From: Phalacrocorax aristotelis
Taxonomy: Eukaryota; Chordata; Aves; Suliformes; Phalacrocoracidae
Assembly: GCF_949628215.1 (NCBI RefSeq)
Contig: NC_134276.1
Span: 57,825,733 to 57,889,732 of the forward strand
DNA length: 64,000 nt
Direction: 5' to 3'
Shown here: piece by piece, positions 1 to 10,894 of the stretch
How positions within the stretch are numbered: position 1 is the stretch's first letter
Layout of the letters: the number at the start of each line of letters is the position of its first letter
Notes under the pieces: generated by a model
What the model saw: only the letters and a program-made list of their open reading frames with translations
Databases searched by the model: none
What the model was told of the DNA's origin: nothing
Made by a program: the position numbers and the translations under genes

Positions 1-2544
1 GCTGAGTCTTTTTTCCTCATTAATGTGATACAGCTGTAAGAGACTGATTTAACAGATTCAAGACCTTGTCACCATAACCAAATTCCCAGATTTAATCTAA
101 TATTTAAAATACTGCCACTGATAGTCAGGTAGGCTATTAAATATAGGTATCTTTCAGCAAATGCTAAAGCCATGAATTATTAAGACAAATTTTTTTTGGA
201 CAAATGCAAAAAAATGCTAACATAAAACCAAAGTAAAGAGATATAGTACAGCAGCGAAGCATCGCTGCCAACCAAGAGGGAGCTCACAGTGTAACAGATT
301 GCACATGATTTATGGAATTAAATTGGCTGTGAAATAACGTTATCCACTCAAGCACAAACTCCATGTCAGTTTGACTTTCTGGTAGTGAAAGAAAGCTCTT
401 ACTGCAGGAGACAGGATTAACACAGGGAATATTTAGGTTTTGAATTATGTAACATTATTCTTGCAACTACTTCTCACGGTGTTAGACACAACGTGCACTT
501 TATGCCTACATTGTGCATGTGAACGTAAAATTAAACATTATTATTTAAAATTAGATTTGCATTACTCAGAAGAAGGTATTGACCAATGAGTCTTAAATTT
601 ATGATCTCTAGGTACCAGTACCATTTCATAGTAGTATTCCATGGTTGAACTTATATTGGTGTTGGGTTGAAGGCATTAAATCTGAATTCCAAATCATGGT
701 TACATTAAATATAAAATGGGCCTCCACTAAAAAAGGCAAATCACTATTTACAGGCCTGTTTGCTAAACAGCCAAGACTTTAAGTGGATGAAACCTGAAGG
801 GTACCCCCCCTAAGCACCACCAGCAAAACCCTTAATAGAGGGCACTGCAGATCAGCCAAGATCACAGCACACATAAATAACAACACACAATTATTGTTTA
901 CTGATCGCACTGCTGCCCTGCACTTACGAACCCTAGGAAGAGTTTAATTTATCTCTGGCATTCACACTCAGAATCCTGAAAACACTGTAGGAACTGTAGG
1001 AGCTGCAGGAACTGTTCAGTGCCACTCCTTGAACTCACTTTCCCCACGTGAACCTAAATAACTTCTAGAGACAAGAATTTCCTAACAGAGAGGAAAAAAA
1101 GGGGGAGGGCAGAAATGCAAAATTAAACTAAAAATGGGAAACAGCTTTTAATCTCTGCTTTACTGTAAATGCCATTTAACAGAAGATTAGTGATGAGCCA
1201 AGATCACAACCATGTTCTTCAGCTTCCACTGAGACAGTTGTATCCTACAAATATTTCGGGAAAACTTGGTAATATTTAACTGGCAATCACCGTATGAGAA
1301 TTATTTAAATTTACACATAAAATTATGCATGCAATCCGTTTTCTTTTGCCACACAGGACAGATAAACTGCTCTGTAAGTGGTATAAAGGCTTTTTAAAAT
1401 GATTCAACACCAGCAGCTTGTCCTTAAGACTAACTCAAATGCATGCATTGAGACAAGGTTCCAATGAAGTCTACCATATGCATAGCTCTACTCTTGTCAC
1501 ATAAGGTATCTTTTCCCTTACAGAAACTCTTGAGCAAACTTAGCTGATATCTTAGCAGTATTAATCTTTGCCAGCCTGCTGAAATTGGTTTTATACTGTG
1601 GGATAAGATCGTACACACTATAAGAAAACTTGCATTGATTCTGTACTGCAACTATTCCATAACAAAGGAGAATTTCAACAATGAGGACTGCTAGTATCCC
1701 AAGAATTAAAAAAAAGGGAAGAAAACTATATAGACACAAAGAGCTAGCCTGAAATCACGTTAAGTCTGTGTCCAGTGTACTCTCTAGACTTCAGACTACA
1801 TTTGAAGCTGCAGTCTGCATTCCTGCTGAAAAATGCTGAAGCTGAAAAATGTTTAAATCAAACTATTGCACCCAGAACATAAAAACCCTTCCCAAAAAGC
1901 CAGAGTGCCATGACACAGAGTCAGAACAGCGATGTGCTAAGGTTTTTAGGGAAGACCCTTATGGAACAGATTGTTGTGGAGTTAGGGATGAGCTACCTCA
2001 CTAGCGCTCTTTACCATCATGCCTGAGTCACTTCTGAGTCACACACACAAGTAGAAATTTTGTGCCTGGAGAACATTACTGCAGGGAAGTGACAACTCGC
2101 AGACAAGTATGTTACTGCTTAGTACCAGTTATGATGTGTTTTGACCTGTGTCTTTTCTGACCATAGGCAATGAGAGGCAGCAACAGAAAGCAGTAACACG
2201 TTTATCACAGGTTTTGTATGAGCGTGTATCTGACACTTCAGATGTGTCAGAAGTGAATCCAAGAATAAAGACCACTTGTTAGTAAAAACAGGGTTTGTTA
2301 AAGATCACGTAGCACTCTCTCAAACATCTGTGAAACCAGCCAAACGTCTGTGAAACGCTGATGGGAAGTGAAGCAACTGCAAGCAATGCACTCCCTTTAC
2401 GCAGGTCACCGGCCTGTGCAGCTCCAGCCTCTCGCCCAGCAAGCGACTGCACCCCAGCAGAGCATGCCTGCTCTGCCGCCCGTCCCTGGCGGACTCGGAG
2501 CTGGCAAGGTGTGGGTGACGGGCCGCCAGGACCTCTCCTCTCAC
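1..2544 (-). other. DZIP1 intron (partial), no exon seen
   Basis: AT-rich sequence downstream, in DZIP1 orientation, of the donor at 2544-2543. I looked for the expected C2H2 finger exon and did not find it in any frame. No clear interspersed repeat was recognised. There is a short imperfect tandem of about 10 bases (GAACTGTAG-like units) near 984-1017. The open frames near 1430-1739 have no recognisable content. Confidence 0.6.
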
Positions 2545-3120
2545 CTGGTGGTAGCTGGCTCGGGCCTCCAGCATCATCTGCTGGGTGCTGATCATCTTCT
2601 TCCTCCGGCGGCACTCCTCCTTGAGCCCCTTGATCTCCTGCGAGCGGTGGGCCACCTCCTTGCCCAGCTGGTCGCGCTGGGCCTGGGCCGCCCGCAGGGC
2701 CTCCTCCAGGCTGCCGAGCTGGGCGCTGAGGTACTCCTGCGAGTGCAGCAGGTACTCGGTGCAGAGCTGGGCCAGGCGCAGCAGCTTGAGCAGCAGCGGG
2801 TCGGCGGGGCCCTGGCAGTGGGGGCATCGCTCCCGCTCGGCGCTGCAGAAGGTGACGTGCTCCAGGTGCTCCTGCAGGACCGCCACGTCCCCCTCCCGCG
2901 ACACCCGGCCCACGTCCACGGCGCTCAGCCGCCGCCAGTCCGGGCCCTCATGGCGGCCGCGGAACTGGAAGGCGGGAAACGGCGCCGGCCCGGCGCCGGC
3001 CCCGGCTCCCCCCGCCGCCGGCGGGTAGTAGGCGCGCTCGGTGAAAGGCTGCGGGAAAGAGAGGCGGCTCAGCCCGGGCCGGCACCCACCCCGCCGCCCG
3101 CCCGCACCGACGCTCACCAT
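2545..3120 (-). CDS. DZIP1: DZIP1, N-terminal coding part (first 169 residues)
   Basis: The coding start of DAZ-interacting zinc finger protein 1, a centriole and basal-body protein needed for ciliogenesis and Hedgehog signalling. The product begins MPFTERAYYPPA, close to the known mammalian start MPFQKHVYYPLA. It contains FQF (28-30), DWRRLSAVDV (38-47), a CPHC pair (76-79), the conserved LLHSQEYL (101-108) and a charged coiled-coil stretch from about 104 to 169 with KEECRRRKKMISTQQ. The ATG is at 3120-3118 and is followed at once by a donor (GTGAGCG). A 69-base intron (3117-3049) ends TTTCCCGCAG, and coding resumes with CCT TTC at 3048. The second exon runs 3048-2545 (168 codons, phase 0) and ends YHQ before GTGAGA. 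The C2H2 finger expected from the next exon lies outside the window. The protein is partial here because later exons lie beyond the left edge. Confidence 0.93.
3049..3117 (-). other. 69-base DZIP1 intron directly after the ATG
   Basis: The intron has GTGAGCG at its 5' end, and TCTCTTTCCCGCAG at its 3' end. It is 69 bases long, divisible by three, and contains no in-frame stop. Retaining it would therefore insert 23 residues after Met1 without breaking the frame. Splicing is preferred because it restores the conserved MPF start. Confidence 0.8.
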
Positions 3121-3176
3121 GGCCGGGCTCCGTAGTCCCTCGGGCTCCTCCGTCCCTCGGCGCCGGCGTCCTCCGC

Positions 3177-3190
3177 GTCGCTATGGCAGC
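3177..3190 (-). promoter_or_regulatory. Possible RFX X-box upstream of DZIP1
   Basis: GTCGCTATGGCAGC matches the palindromic RFX site GTTGCCATGGCAAC at 11 of 14 positions and lies 57 bases upstream of the DZIP1 ATG. RFX factors control many ciliary genes, which suits DZIP1. Binding is inferred only from the motif. Confidence 0.4.
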
Positions 3191-3399
3191 CGCGGCCTGC
3201 GCGGGCGGGAAGCGGCAGTGAGGCACCGGCGGCGGGCTGGCTGTCGCCACTGCACCCCCGCCCCACGGCGAGGACTCGGCTCGATGAAAATCCGGCCCAC
3301 CTCTCCCTCGGGACCGCCAGGCTCGGTCACGGCTAACGAGCCCACTCCTGCCGGTCCCAGCGCTCCTCCCGCTCGGGCGCCGCAGGCCTGCACCGAGGC

Positions 3400-4460
3400 A
3401 GCCTTCACCACCCTCACACATCACTCGCATCCACAACGATACCCTCAGCTACGCTATTCTGTATAGGGACGCTTACCACAGCTACACGGCACATGTCTTC
3501 TCTCTCCACATTCCCTCCGCTTCACTATACAATTCTATACGTGGCACCCGATAGACCCATTTCACTTCACGGCACCAACGTGCCCCACCACCCCCCTGTC
3601 CCTCCTCTGCGCTGCTCCGGATTCACAAACCTTCCTCACACTACCACATTACATCCTCTATACCCGCGCTGTTCTACGCCCCTGTCCAGCCCCACCTACT
3701 CACCTCCCAGACGTGGTGATGCCTGTCGCCTCCCCACCATCAGTGTACGGTACGTATGCCATTCACCTGTACGTCTCCTTCACGCTGCTGCACCCCCCGG
3801 CTGCCTCAGCTGGCAGCTCCATGCAATCTCTCCAGTGCAACTCCACGCCCTCCCAACACCCATACACCAACACCCTGCCAGGCGCTTTCACACGCCTTCC
3901 TCCCCTGAAAACAATCACACACCACACGCTCTCCTCACGCACCACACAACACACTTCCGCCTGCTATCACCACCCACCAGACCACCTCTTACAACCATAT
4001 AACCCTGCAACCCCACCGTGTGTGCCTGCCGTTCCTGCCTCGCTCCACCAATCCCTAACACTTCATCCCCACAAAGGATCTATCTCATGGCTTGCGTACA
4101 TCACTGCCTTCACCATTCCCTGCTCAAATACTTTTTTTCAAAGGCAACCAACAACTGGCACCTATCTCCCTGCTTCACCACTTCAAACACTATCCCCAGG
4201 CAGGAGCATCCTCCTCCTCCTCCACCATACAAAATTATCCTATTCCCTCACTTATCCTTACCACTCTTCTCTAAAATCCTGCTGTTACCATTTCTTAACA
4301 TTTCAGTCCCCTGCACTGCCCCTGCACTACCACCATGTCCATGTTTATACCTACCTGGCTTTTCAGTCCCTTCCACACACGCTTCAGGTTCTCATCCTCC
4401 TGGTCATTCATAGATACATACCCCTCCAAGAACATTCACACAATATATACTTGATGAAAC
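3400..4460. other. G-poor, C-rich strand-asymmetric block
   Basis: Plus-strand G is very rare. Hand counts gave 12 G and 78 C in 3841-4000, and 15 G and 51 C in 3481-3600. Because TAG and TGA need G, long open frames arise on the plus strand (3493-4002 and 3713-4534). Their translations are Pro/Thr/Ser/His-rich and look like no known protein. No tandem period was found. It may be a diverged minisatellite-like or skewed promoter-upstream sequence. Confidence 0.7.
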
Positions 4461-4484
4461 ACTCCATTCCATCGGTTCCTCTAC

Positions 4485-4935
4485 ATCATAGACTCACAGA
4501 AACGTTGTTCACAAGACCTCTGGTGATCATCTAGTCCAAATTGCTGCTCAAGGCAGGGCTATCACCAACGCTAGTCCACATCACTTGCATCTTTTAAGAT
4601 GAACAAGGAGTCTATGACCTCTCTGGGCAACCTGTTGCATGGCTGTCTCTCCTCCTGATGAAAATGTTCTGCATAATACCTCACCAAGTAACTGCTACTA
4701 CCAAGAAAAAAGTGGTTCTGAAATTTTTGCGCCTATTCTTTGGGTAACTGCAGGTCACTATTAGAGTACCCCTTTGCCTTCTCTTCACCACATGAAACAC
4801 GCTCAGCCCCCTCAAACTCTTCTTGTAGATCCTGTGCTGTAGACACCTAACCACCTTGTTAGCCCTCTTCTGTCCCCTTTCAATTTCTCCACATCCCTCA
4901 GGCTCCCCGTTAGTATTTTCCTCTATTCCTCTCCT
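4485..4935 (-). mobile_element. CR1 LINE 3' fragment, old
   Basis: Antisense CR1-type sequence. It includes the 3' end signature around 4493-4545 (resembling the usual ACAGAA...GATCATCTAGTCCAA) and further diverged similarity to about 4935. The reading frame is decayed. The left part adjoins the G-poor block. Confidence 0.6.
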
Positions 4936-5254
4936 AGGAACTTGCAATGAGCCTCATTTCTCACCTCCATTTTTAACACTGCACTTTCCAATATAAATAG
5001 TAACACAACTACTATTTATCACAACATAATCTACTTCCATGCAAATACCAACAACGTTGTTATACGCACTAATGCAAGGACCATTTCCCTCACAAATTAC
5101 AAGCTCTTAAGTTTCACGTAGGTTTTCATATCGGTTGTTGTGCAAAAAAAGTTTGTTTGCTTTTCGCACATACGTAAGTTGATATAACAAAACACACTGG
5201 AGCTTCCTACAAACCTGGCCTCATCTAATTCCCCTCATATTAGCTGACAAAAGT

Positions 5255-5930
5255 TGAATAGAACACAACAGAACTATTTCAGTTGGAAGGGACCTACAAC
5301 GATCACCTAGGCAACTGCCTGACCACTTCAGGGCTGACCAGAAGATAAAGCATGTTGTTAAGCACACTGTCCAAACGCCTCTTAAACACAGACAGGCTTG
5401 GGGCATCGACCACCTCTCTAGGAAGCCTCTTCCAGTGTTTGACCACCCTCTTGGTAAAGAAATGCTTCCTAATGTCCAGTCTAAGCTTCCCCTGCAGCAG
5501 CTTTGAACCATTCCCACACATCCTGTCACTGGATCCCAGGGAGAAGAGCTCAGCACCTCCCTCTCCACTTCCCCTCCTCAGGAAGCTGCAGAGAGCGATG
5601 AGGTCGCCCCTCAGCCTCCTCTCCTCCAAAATAGACAAGCACAAAGTCCTCAGCTTGCTCCTCACAGCACATGCCTTCCAGCCCTTTCACCAGCTTTGTT
5701 GCCCTCCTCTGGGCACATTCAAGGACTTTCACACCCCTCTTAAATGGTGGGGCCCAGAACTGCACACAGTACCCCAGGTGAGGCTGCACCAACACTGAAT
5801 ACATCTGGATAATCACCTCTTTTGACCATCTGGTTGTGCTGTGTTTGATGCACCCCAGTAAAGACATCCAACCTACAGTCAGGGCAACCCTTGGGGCAGC
5901 TGCTCTGTGGTGCCCACCACGAGCTCTGTT
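5255..5930 (-). mobile_element. CR1 LINE 3' fragment
   Basis: Clear antisense CR1. Read on the minus strand it carries the conserved C-terminal reverse transcriptase and 3' UTR order: LVQPHLGYCVQFWAPPFK, then RATKLVKGLEGM, then the RxLPREVVDAPSLSVFKRRLD segment, ending near 5255. The frame is interrupted, so this is a dead 5'-truncated copy. The left part of the match past 5830 is weaker. Confidence 0.85.
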
Positions 5931-7640
5931 CTCCATACGCTGGCTACATTCTGACTCGGTGTCCAGTGGTAAGCAGGCTGCACATCCACATTCCTCCTAT
6001 AGGAAACCCGAGCACACAGCAGGCTCATGCTCAAAACGATGAACCTCGGACAGGGAGACACGGGAGTCTGTCACTGAACACCTGCAGTAGAGGTGTCTTC
6101 CTCGCAGGCAGCATACCCAGTGTGCACCCAAAAACAACGACCACAGGACACACCTCTGCTTCACAGTACAAACCCAAGCATCTCCTCCAGCCCTCAGCTA
6201 CCAAAACCCTACCCCGGCCAGTACCAAAGAGACCCAGATCAGGCTCAGGGAGGGTCAGACACTCACTTCAGCAACCCAGGGTCCAACTCTTACCAGCCTC
6301 TCCTTCACACCCACAGCTACACCTGCACAAAGGGAAAGCTGGAGGAAATGACTGTCTTTTCATACCCACAGAGAACCATAAGGACCTCTCTCTTGAGTTT
6401 CCACATACAGAAGAGTTACACCCTTCGGTTTTCCCCACTTCTGTAAAAAGGTTGAAAATCAACCTTTCTGAGGATGTATCTAGGCACAGCGCAAGGTTTC
6501 ATTGATCTACAAAGTTCATTTCTATGTATGGAAAGTTTGAACAGAGAAGGACCGCAGGACAGTGAGCCCTCCTCCCTGTTGGCTCGAGCCACCCTGGAAG
6601 GCAGTCTTCCAAAATACTCAGCACTACAACTTGCTTTTTGGACCTTTAACCTTAAGCCTACTGGCCACATTTTACTGCAATACCCAAGGGTCAGTACATC
6701 TTCCATTCAGATTCTTCCATCACTTACCACAACGGGTTTTTTTTAATTTAGAAAGATACTGTGTGGCGTCTGTAACATGGCAGTCTTCTCCTGCAAGGGT
6801 GACATTTTTGCCACCTCATTTTCCACAAACAGGGCCTCCAGCAATTGCTACCTTCAAATAAGTTTATTTAACTTTTTTTATATATATATCAAATATATAT
6901 AGATCTGTCTGGTTTACCATTGAACTTTGCGCTGCTCTGACTCCTGAAGTATTAAGAAAATACACCACTAATCTCCTTTAGAGCCATTTCTAATACACTG
7001 CAGACTTACTTCCATTTACTGTGTATAAATACACTCTTTTTTGTAAGCTGATAGACTTTTAAAAAATGCTCAAATAGTGACTACTCTCCAAAATGTTCAT
7101 GCCTTGAACTCCTTAAAACACCTTGAGAACTTCTATTTGGATACTTTTCCTAATCAAAGGAACTGTTAAAGTTGTACATAATAAAATCTGTCTCCCAATG
7201 ATCTGCTCTATTTGACATGGGAGAAATTTCTTTACTTAGAAAACACATGAATTTTGCAGACTACCGATTTGTGTGTCAAGCAGGAGCCTGAAAAAGCACC
7301 CACGCAAAAGGGTCTTCAACTCGCAGATGCATGGGTTTAATAAAAAAAACATTATTTAAAGCCAGCAAAGTTAAACCAAACCCGTGAATATGCTTATTTT
7401 CCTCAACTGATGTATTCAGTTAGCAATATCCACATGGAGTTTCACGCAGCTCCAACTAAACTCGCTCTAACTGAATATGACCTGGCAGAGGTGCACGGCC
7501 AAGCTGAGGAGAGGCACAAGCTGCCCGGGTTACCTCAGTGGAGTCAGAAAAGAAGTGATCAAAAAGGGCAGTCTCAGCCCGGACGGGTTTCCAGCGTTTT
7601 TCCTTTTTTTTCTGTCAGATTTACCCCATCCTTGAGCCAT
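5931..7640. other. Intergenic or DZIP1 upstream sequence, nothing recognised
   Basis: Mixed-composition sequence with no recognised gene or repeat family. There is a short AT-only run (TATATATATATC) near 6880-6900. Open frames at 5891-6505 and 6416-6746 are short and contain no recognisable domain. Confidence 0.5.
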
Positions 7641-8345
7641 GCCTACACAGGAGCGAGGGCCGTCCCCCACGCAGCGGCCCCTCGGTTGGGCGGCGGCGGC
7701 CGGCTTCCCCGGACACCCCTTCCCAGCGGGGCGGGTGGCACGGCGGCGGGGCGGGAAAGCGGCGCTTCAGCCCGACCGTGCCCGCAGGCGCTGCGGGGCG
7801 CTCGGCGGGGTAAGGCAGGAGCCGGCCGGGCAGGGCCGGGCCTGCGGGAGGCCCTGAGCCGGGCTCCATCTCCCAGCCAAAACCTCCGGCTCCGCTTCGG
7901 AGAGCGGCCTCCCTCTCGCCCGCCTCTCAGGCGAGGGCCCACCGAGCGCTTCCCTCCCCTCGCCCTCCTGCGCTCCAACGGCTGCCCGGCCGCGGGGGGA
8001 GAAGGGAGGAGAAAGGGGGAGCCCCTCTGCTCACCTTAGGCTGCTGCTCGGCGGCGGCCCGGCGCTCCGCGGAACTGCTCCCGCCCCCGACCCGGGCGGT
8101 TACTGGTGGGTGCCGCAGACGGAGGGAGGGAGGCGGCTCCCCTCCTCCTCCTTCTCCTTCTACCCCGTCCCCCCGCGCCTCCCGCTGCCCCGAGGCCGCG
8201 GAGGAGGAGCCGGGGCGGCGGCGGCTGCCGGGGGGGCTCGGGGCCGGGGCCGGGGCCGGGACCGGGAGCGGGGCTGGGCTGCGGAGCGCAGGCGGGGGCT
8301 GTCCCGCTCTCGGAGCCTGAAACCGGCCCGGCAGATGTTTATGCC
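7640..8345. promoter_or_regulatory. Second CpG island, orphan promoter candidate
   Basis: A CG-dense block isolated by AT-rich flanks, with no recognised coding sequence. Minus-strand sequence has a consensus splice donor (CCTAAG/GTGAGCAG, junction at 8035/8034). Plus-strand sequence has AAAG/GTAAGG at 8459/8460. It could therefore be a bidirectional promoter. The minus-strand exon would point toward DZIP1. The long GC-rich frames here are composition artefacts. Confidence 0.6.
8035..8340 (-). other. Candidate noncoding first exon of DZIP1 (minus strand)
   Basis: The minus-strand sequence ends in CCTAAG followed by GTGAGCAGAG, an almost ideal donor, inside the 7640-8345 CpG island. A transcript starting here could splice toward the DZIP1 ATG exon about 4.9 kb away. 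The 5' limit is arbitrary. The recipient acceptor is unclear: a weak CCGCGCAG lies at about 3197. It may instead belong to an independent noncoding transcript. Confidence 0.35.
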
Positions 8346-8410
8346 CGGGAGGGATGTCCTTTGTCTTGGTCCTCGCCCAGGAGCAGCGTCCCGAGACTTT
8401 TCTCCTTCTG

Positions 8411-8440
8411 GTTTTTGTTTTGTTTTGTTTTGTTTTTTTA
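8411..8440 (+). repeat. (GTTTT)n simple repeat
   Basis: Four to five GTTTT-type units ending in a T run, just upstream of the plus-strand donor-like AAAG/GTAAGG. Confidence 0.85.
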
Positions 8441-8460
8441 AATATGAAGGAATATAAAGG

Positions 8461-10049
8461 TAAGGCGGGAGTGTGCATTCCTGAAGGTATCTGAACCTAA
8501 GCAATGTCAGGTGAAATATGAAATATGCCAAAATATGAAATATCAATGAAAATATGTCTCGTATCGTGCAGGTAGGATCATTCTGACAGCTACAGATGCC
8601 ATCAGATCCTCCTAATTTTCTTCTTCTTCCCCTTGAGGTCTTGAATTGTGTTTTTCCAAAATAAATGCTGTGCAGCCTTTGTGGCAAGGAGGAAAATTTG
8701 AAACAGTTTGTAGTTGATATAAAATATGCCAGCAAACTCAGCAAAGGAGGTGACCCTTGCACATTTACAACACCTAATCTTTACTGAGGAGTTCCATTTG
8801 GCCAGGGAGACACCATTTTTTTCCAAAGTACATAGTCTCTGGAAAACTTTTGGCTCTCCACATGCACGCTCAGAGACTTTACCAGGACACCAGCTTTCCT
8901 TCCGAACCGTGAAATTGTTGCAACAGTGTTGATGTGGGCACATACACTGCGTACACCAGCTTTAAAAAAAGAATCATTTGGATGCTTCAGTTTTTAATGT
9001 CCTAAGGGTACCTCAGCGTGCTCTAGTCACTAATGGCCGTTCTATCCAGAGGATCAGGCTAGAGCTAGTCTAGAGCTCAAGAAAACCTGAACATGTGTAA
9101 AAAGCGGACATCAGGTCCTCGGTACTGAATTTGCTTCTGCAGATCTGCTTCTGTTGGGCTACTAAAGCAGGCATTGCTGGAGGAAGATGGGAATATCAAG
9201 GATTTGGTGTGATAAACCTTAATTAACACTAACAGTGAAGAGAGGACTTTGATAACTAGCAATGCTACAGTCACAGCCTCTATGGGTCAGGCCTAGAGAC
9301 AAATATGCGAGTTGATAAGCACATGATGTGAATGGTTGGAGCGTTCCCTTAGAAAGCAAGGTGTGCAAATGCAGTCCCTTCCGTGCCCATTCCCTTCTTA
9401 AAATACCCCAAGGGCAGCACCAGTTGTTCAGCATGCCTTCTGAAGATCTCTTGCTAAAGCTGTTTTTTAAATCAAATAGTAACTGGGTGAGAAAATGTTG
9501 AAGATTCTCATCAGTTGATGAGGGGAGGTGTGTATGAAGTGTGCAGAAACGTCTGGATCTTGGTTGCTTATTCTAATATCTGTTTAATATGAATTACACA
9601 AGCAGACCTTGGAACAAGAGCTAGAACCACGCTTTCTATTCTGTGAGGGTAGGTCCATGACCTGGTCTGCTAGGCAGTCTCATTCTTTCCCTCTTACTTT
9701 CTTCCAAAGCTTGATTATTTTTTAATTACTTGCTGTAAGTGGTACAGCCTCACTGGGCAAGAGCGGGTATTCTTTAACCCACATTAGTGGGTTATTATAC
9801 AGCTTGGTGAGTACACTTCCAAAACATGCATGGATTTACCAGGAGAGGACCAAACGCATTTTAGCTTTTCCCAATCAGCACAACTTGACGCAGGAGGTTT
9901 AGGACAGCCAGCAGTCTGGCTGGAGCAGACAGATGACTACTGCGGATGCCCAAACAGGCAGTGGTGTGCAATCACTGTCAGGCCAACATGTACCTACATC
10001 TGCCAAGAAGGTTTCAGCTGATACCCAGACGCAGAGGTGACAGCCTCTC
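8461..10049. other. Intergenic, nothing recognised
   Basis: No gene, RNA or repeat family was recognised. The open frames are short (under about 115 codons) and lack recognisable motifs. Confidence 0.5.
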
Positions 10050-10500
10050 TGAATAGCTGCCTTGAGATATGGTAAACTTCCTCCTTTGGCCTTCTTCTGA
10101 AGTTCAGTAATTGTCTGTGGAGTAAGTGAACGTGGCCTCCCGAGATCTCATCACCCTTATTGGATGCAAGCCGTGGGACAGAAAAACAACCCACAGGAAA
10201 ACACAGAACTGAGGCCTTGATATGCGGGACAGAAGGTCAGGGGCACAGCTGGAGCACTGAAGCAGGGGAGTGCACTTATCTATGTTTATACCATATGTGA
10301 AGCTAGTGTGATAGAACACATTCGGACCATATGTGAAGCTAGTGTGATAGAACACATTCGGAGGCGGAGAGCAGGGAAAAATACTTGCTCAGGAGGCAGA
10401 CTATATTAAGGCTGCTCTTTTGTGAATAAAAGGCTTTTTGGCTTTGCTTATGCATGAATATGGAGTGTGTGTCATGAATTGCCACAATTGTCACGTTTAA
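10050..10500 (+). mobile_element. LTR-like segment, possible solo LTR
   Basis: The order resembles a retroviral U3-R. A perfect 36-base tandem pair lies at 10291-10362 and could act as an enhancer repeat. A TATA-like ACTATATTAAGG follows near 10390, then GTGAATAAAAGG (an AATAAA signal) near 10420. The outer TG...CA termini and target duplications were not placed, so the limits are approximate. Confidence 0.4.
10291..10362 (+). repeat. 36-base perfect tandem duplication
   Basis: Two identical 36-base units, 10291-10326 and 10327-10362, each starting CCATATGTGAAGC and ending CACATTCGGA. Confidence 0.97.
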
Positions 10501-10894
10501 CAGACATACTGTGAGAACACGTGGGATATGCCTCTCTGGTGAACTAGCTTAAGGTATGCCCAGCCTGTGCACACCATGAAGCACTCAGAAAGACTCTCAG
10601 CAGTTCATTTCTTGAAGACATGGTACTTTGGGTGTTTTCAGACAATGTGTTGTATTTTTTTCTTTAGGTGCCTGGGAGACAGTGGAATACTAGCTTCTCC
10701 AGTTAGCTATCAACCTTTTTTACAGTAATAGCAGTAGTTGAATGGGGATTTTTGGAACCTAAATTTGCACTGAGGCACTTAAGACTTTCTGGAGTCCTAA
10801 CTCAAAGCTTTTTCTTCCCCTTGTATTGTTTTATTCCCAGCTTCTGCCCAGTCACACTTCAAATTTTACACACTTTTCCTCTTGTAGACTGTAT

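Larger units (their letters stand above)
2440..3420. promoter_or_regulatory. CpG island at the DZIP1 5' end
   Basis: A dense run of CG dinucleotides covers the first coding exon, the mini-intron and about 300 bases upstream. It contrasts sharply with AT-rich flanks. Vertebrate CpG islands of this kind mark promoters, so DZIP1 transcription probably starts on the minus strand within roughly 3120-3400. The exact start site cannot be placed. Confidence 0.75.

Noticed and set aside
2368..3135. Plus-strand 255-codon open frame opposite DZIP1
   Set aside because: It is the antisense shadow of the GC-rich DZIP1 coding exon. The minus strand has the conserved DZIP1 motifs and correct splice sites.
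3493..4534. Two long plus-strand open frames (169 and 273 codons)
   Set aside because: They exist because the block lacks G and therefore lacks TAG and TGA stops. The composition is low-complexity and no domain is recognisable.
7410..8478. Several long frames in the 7.6-8.3 kb CpG island
   Set aside because: They are Arg/Pro/Gly/Ala-rich composition artefacts with overlapping frames on both strands and no recognisable domain.
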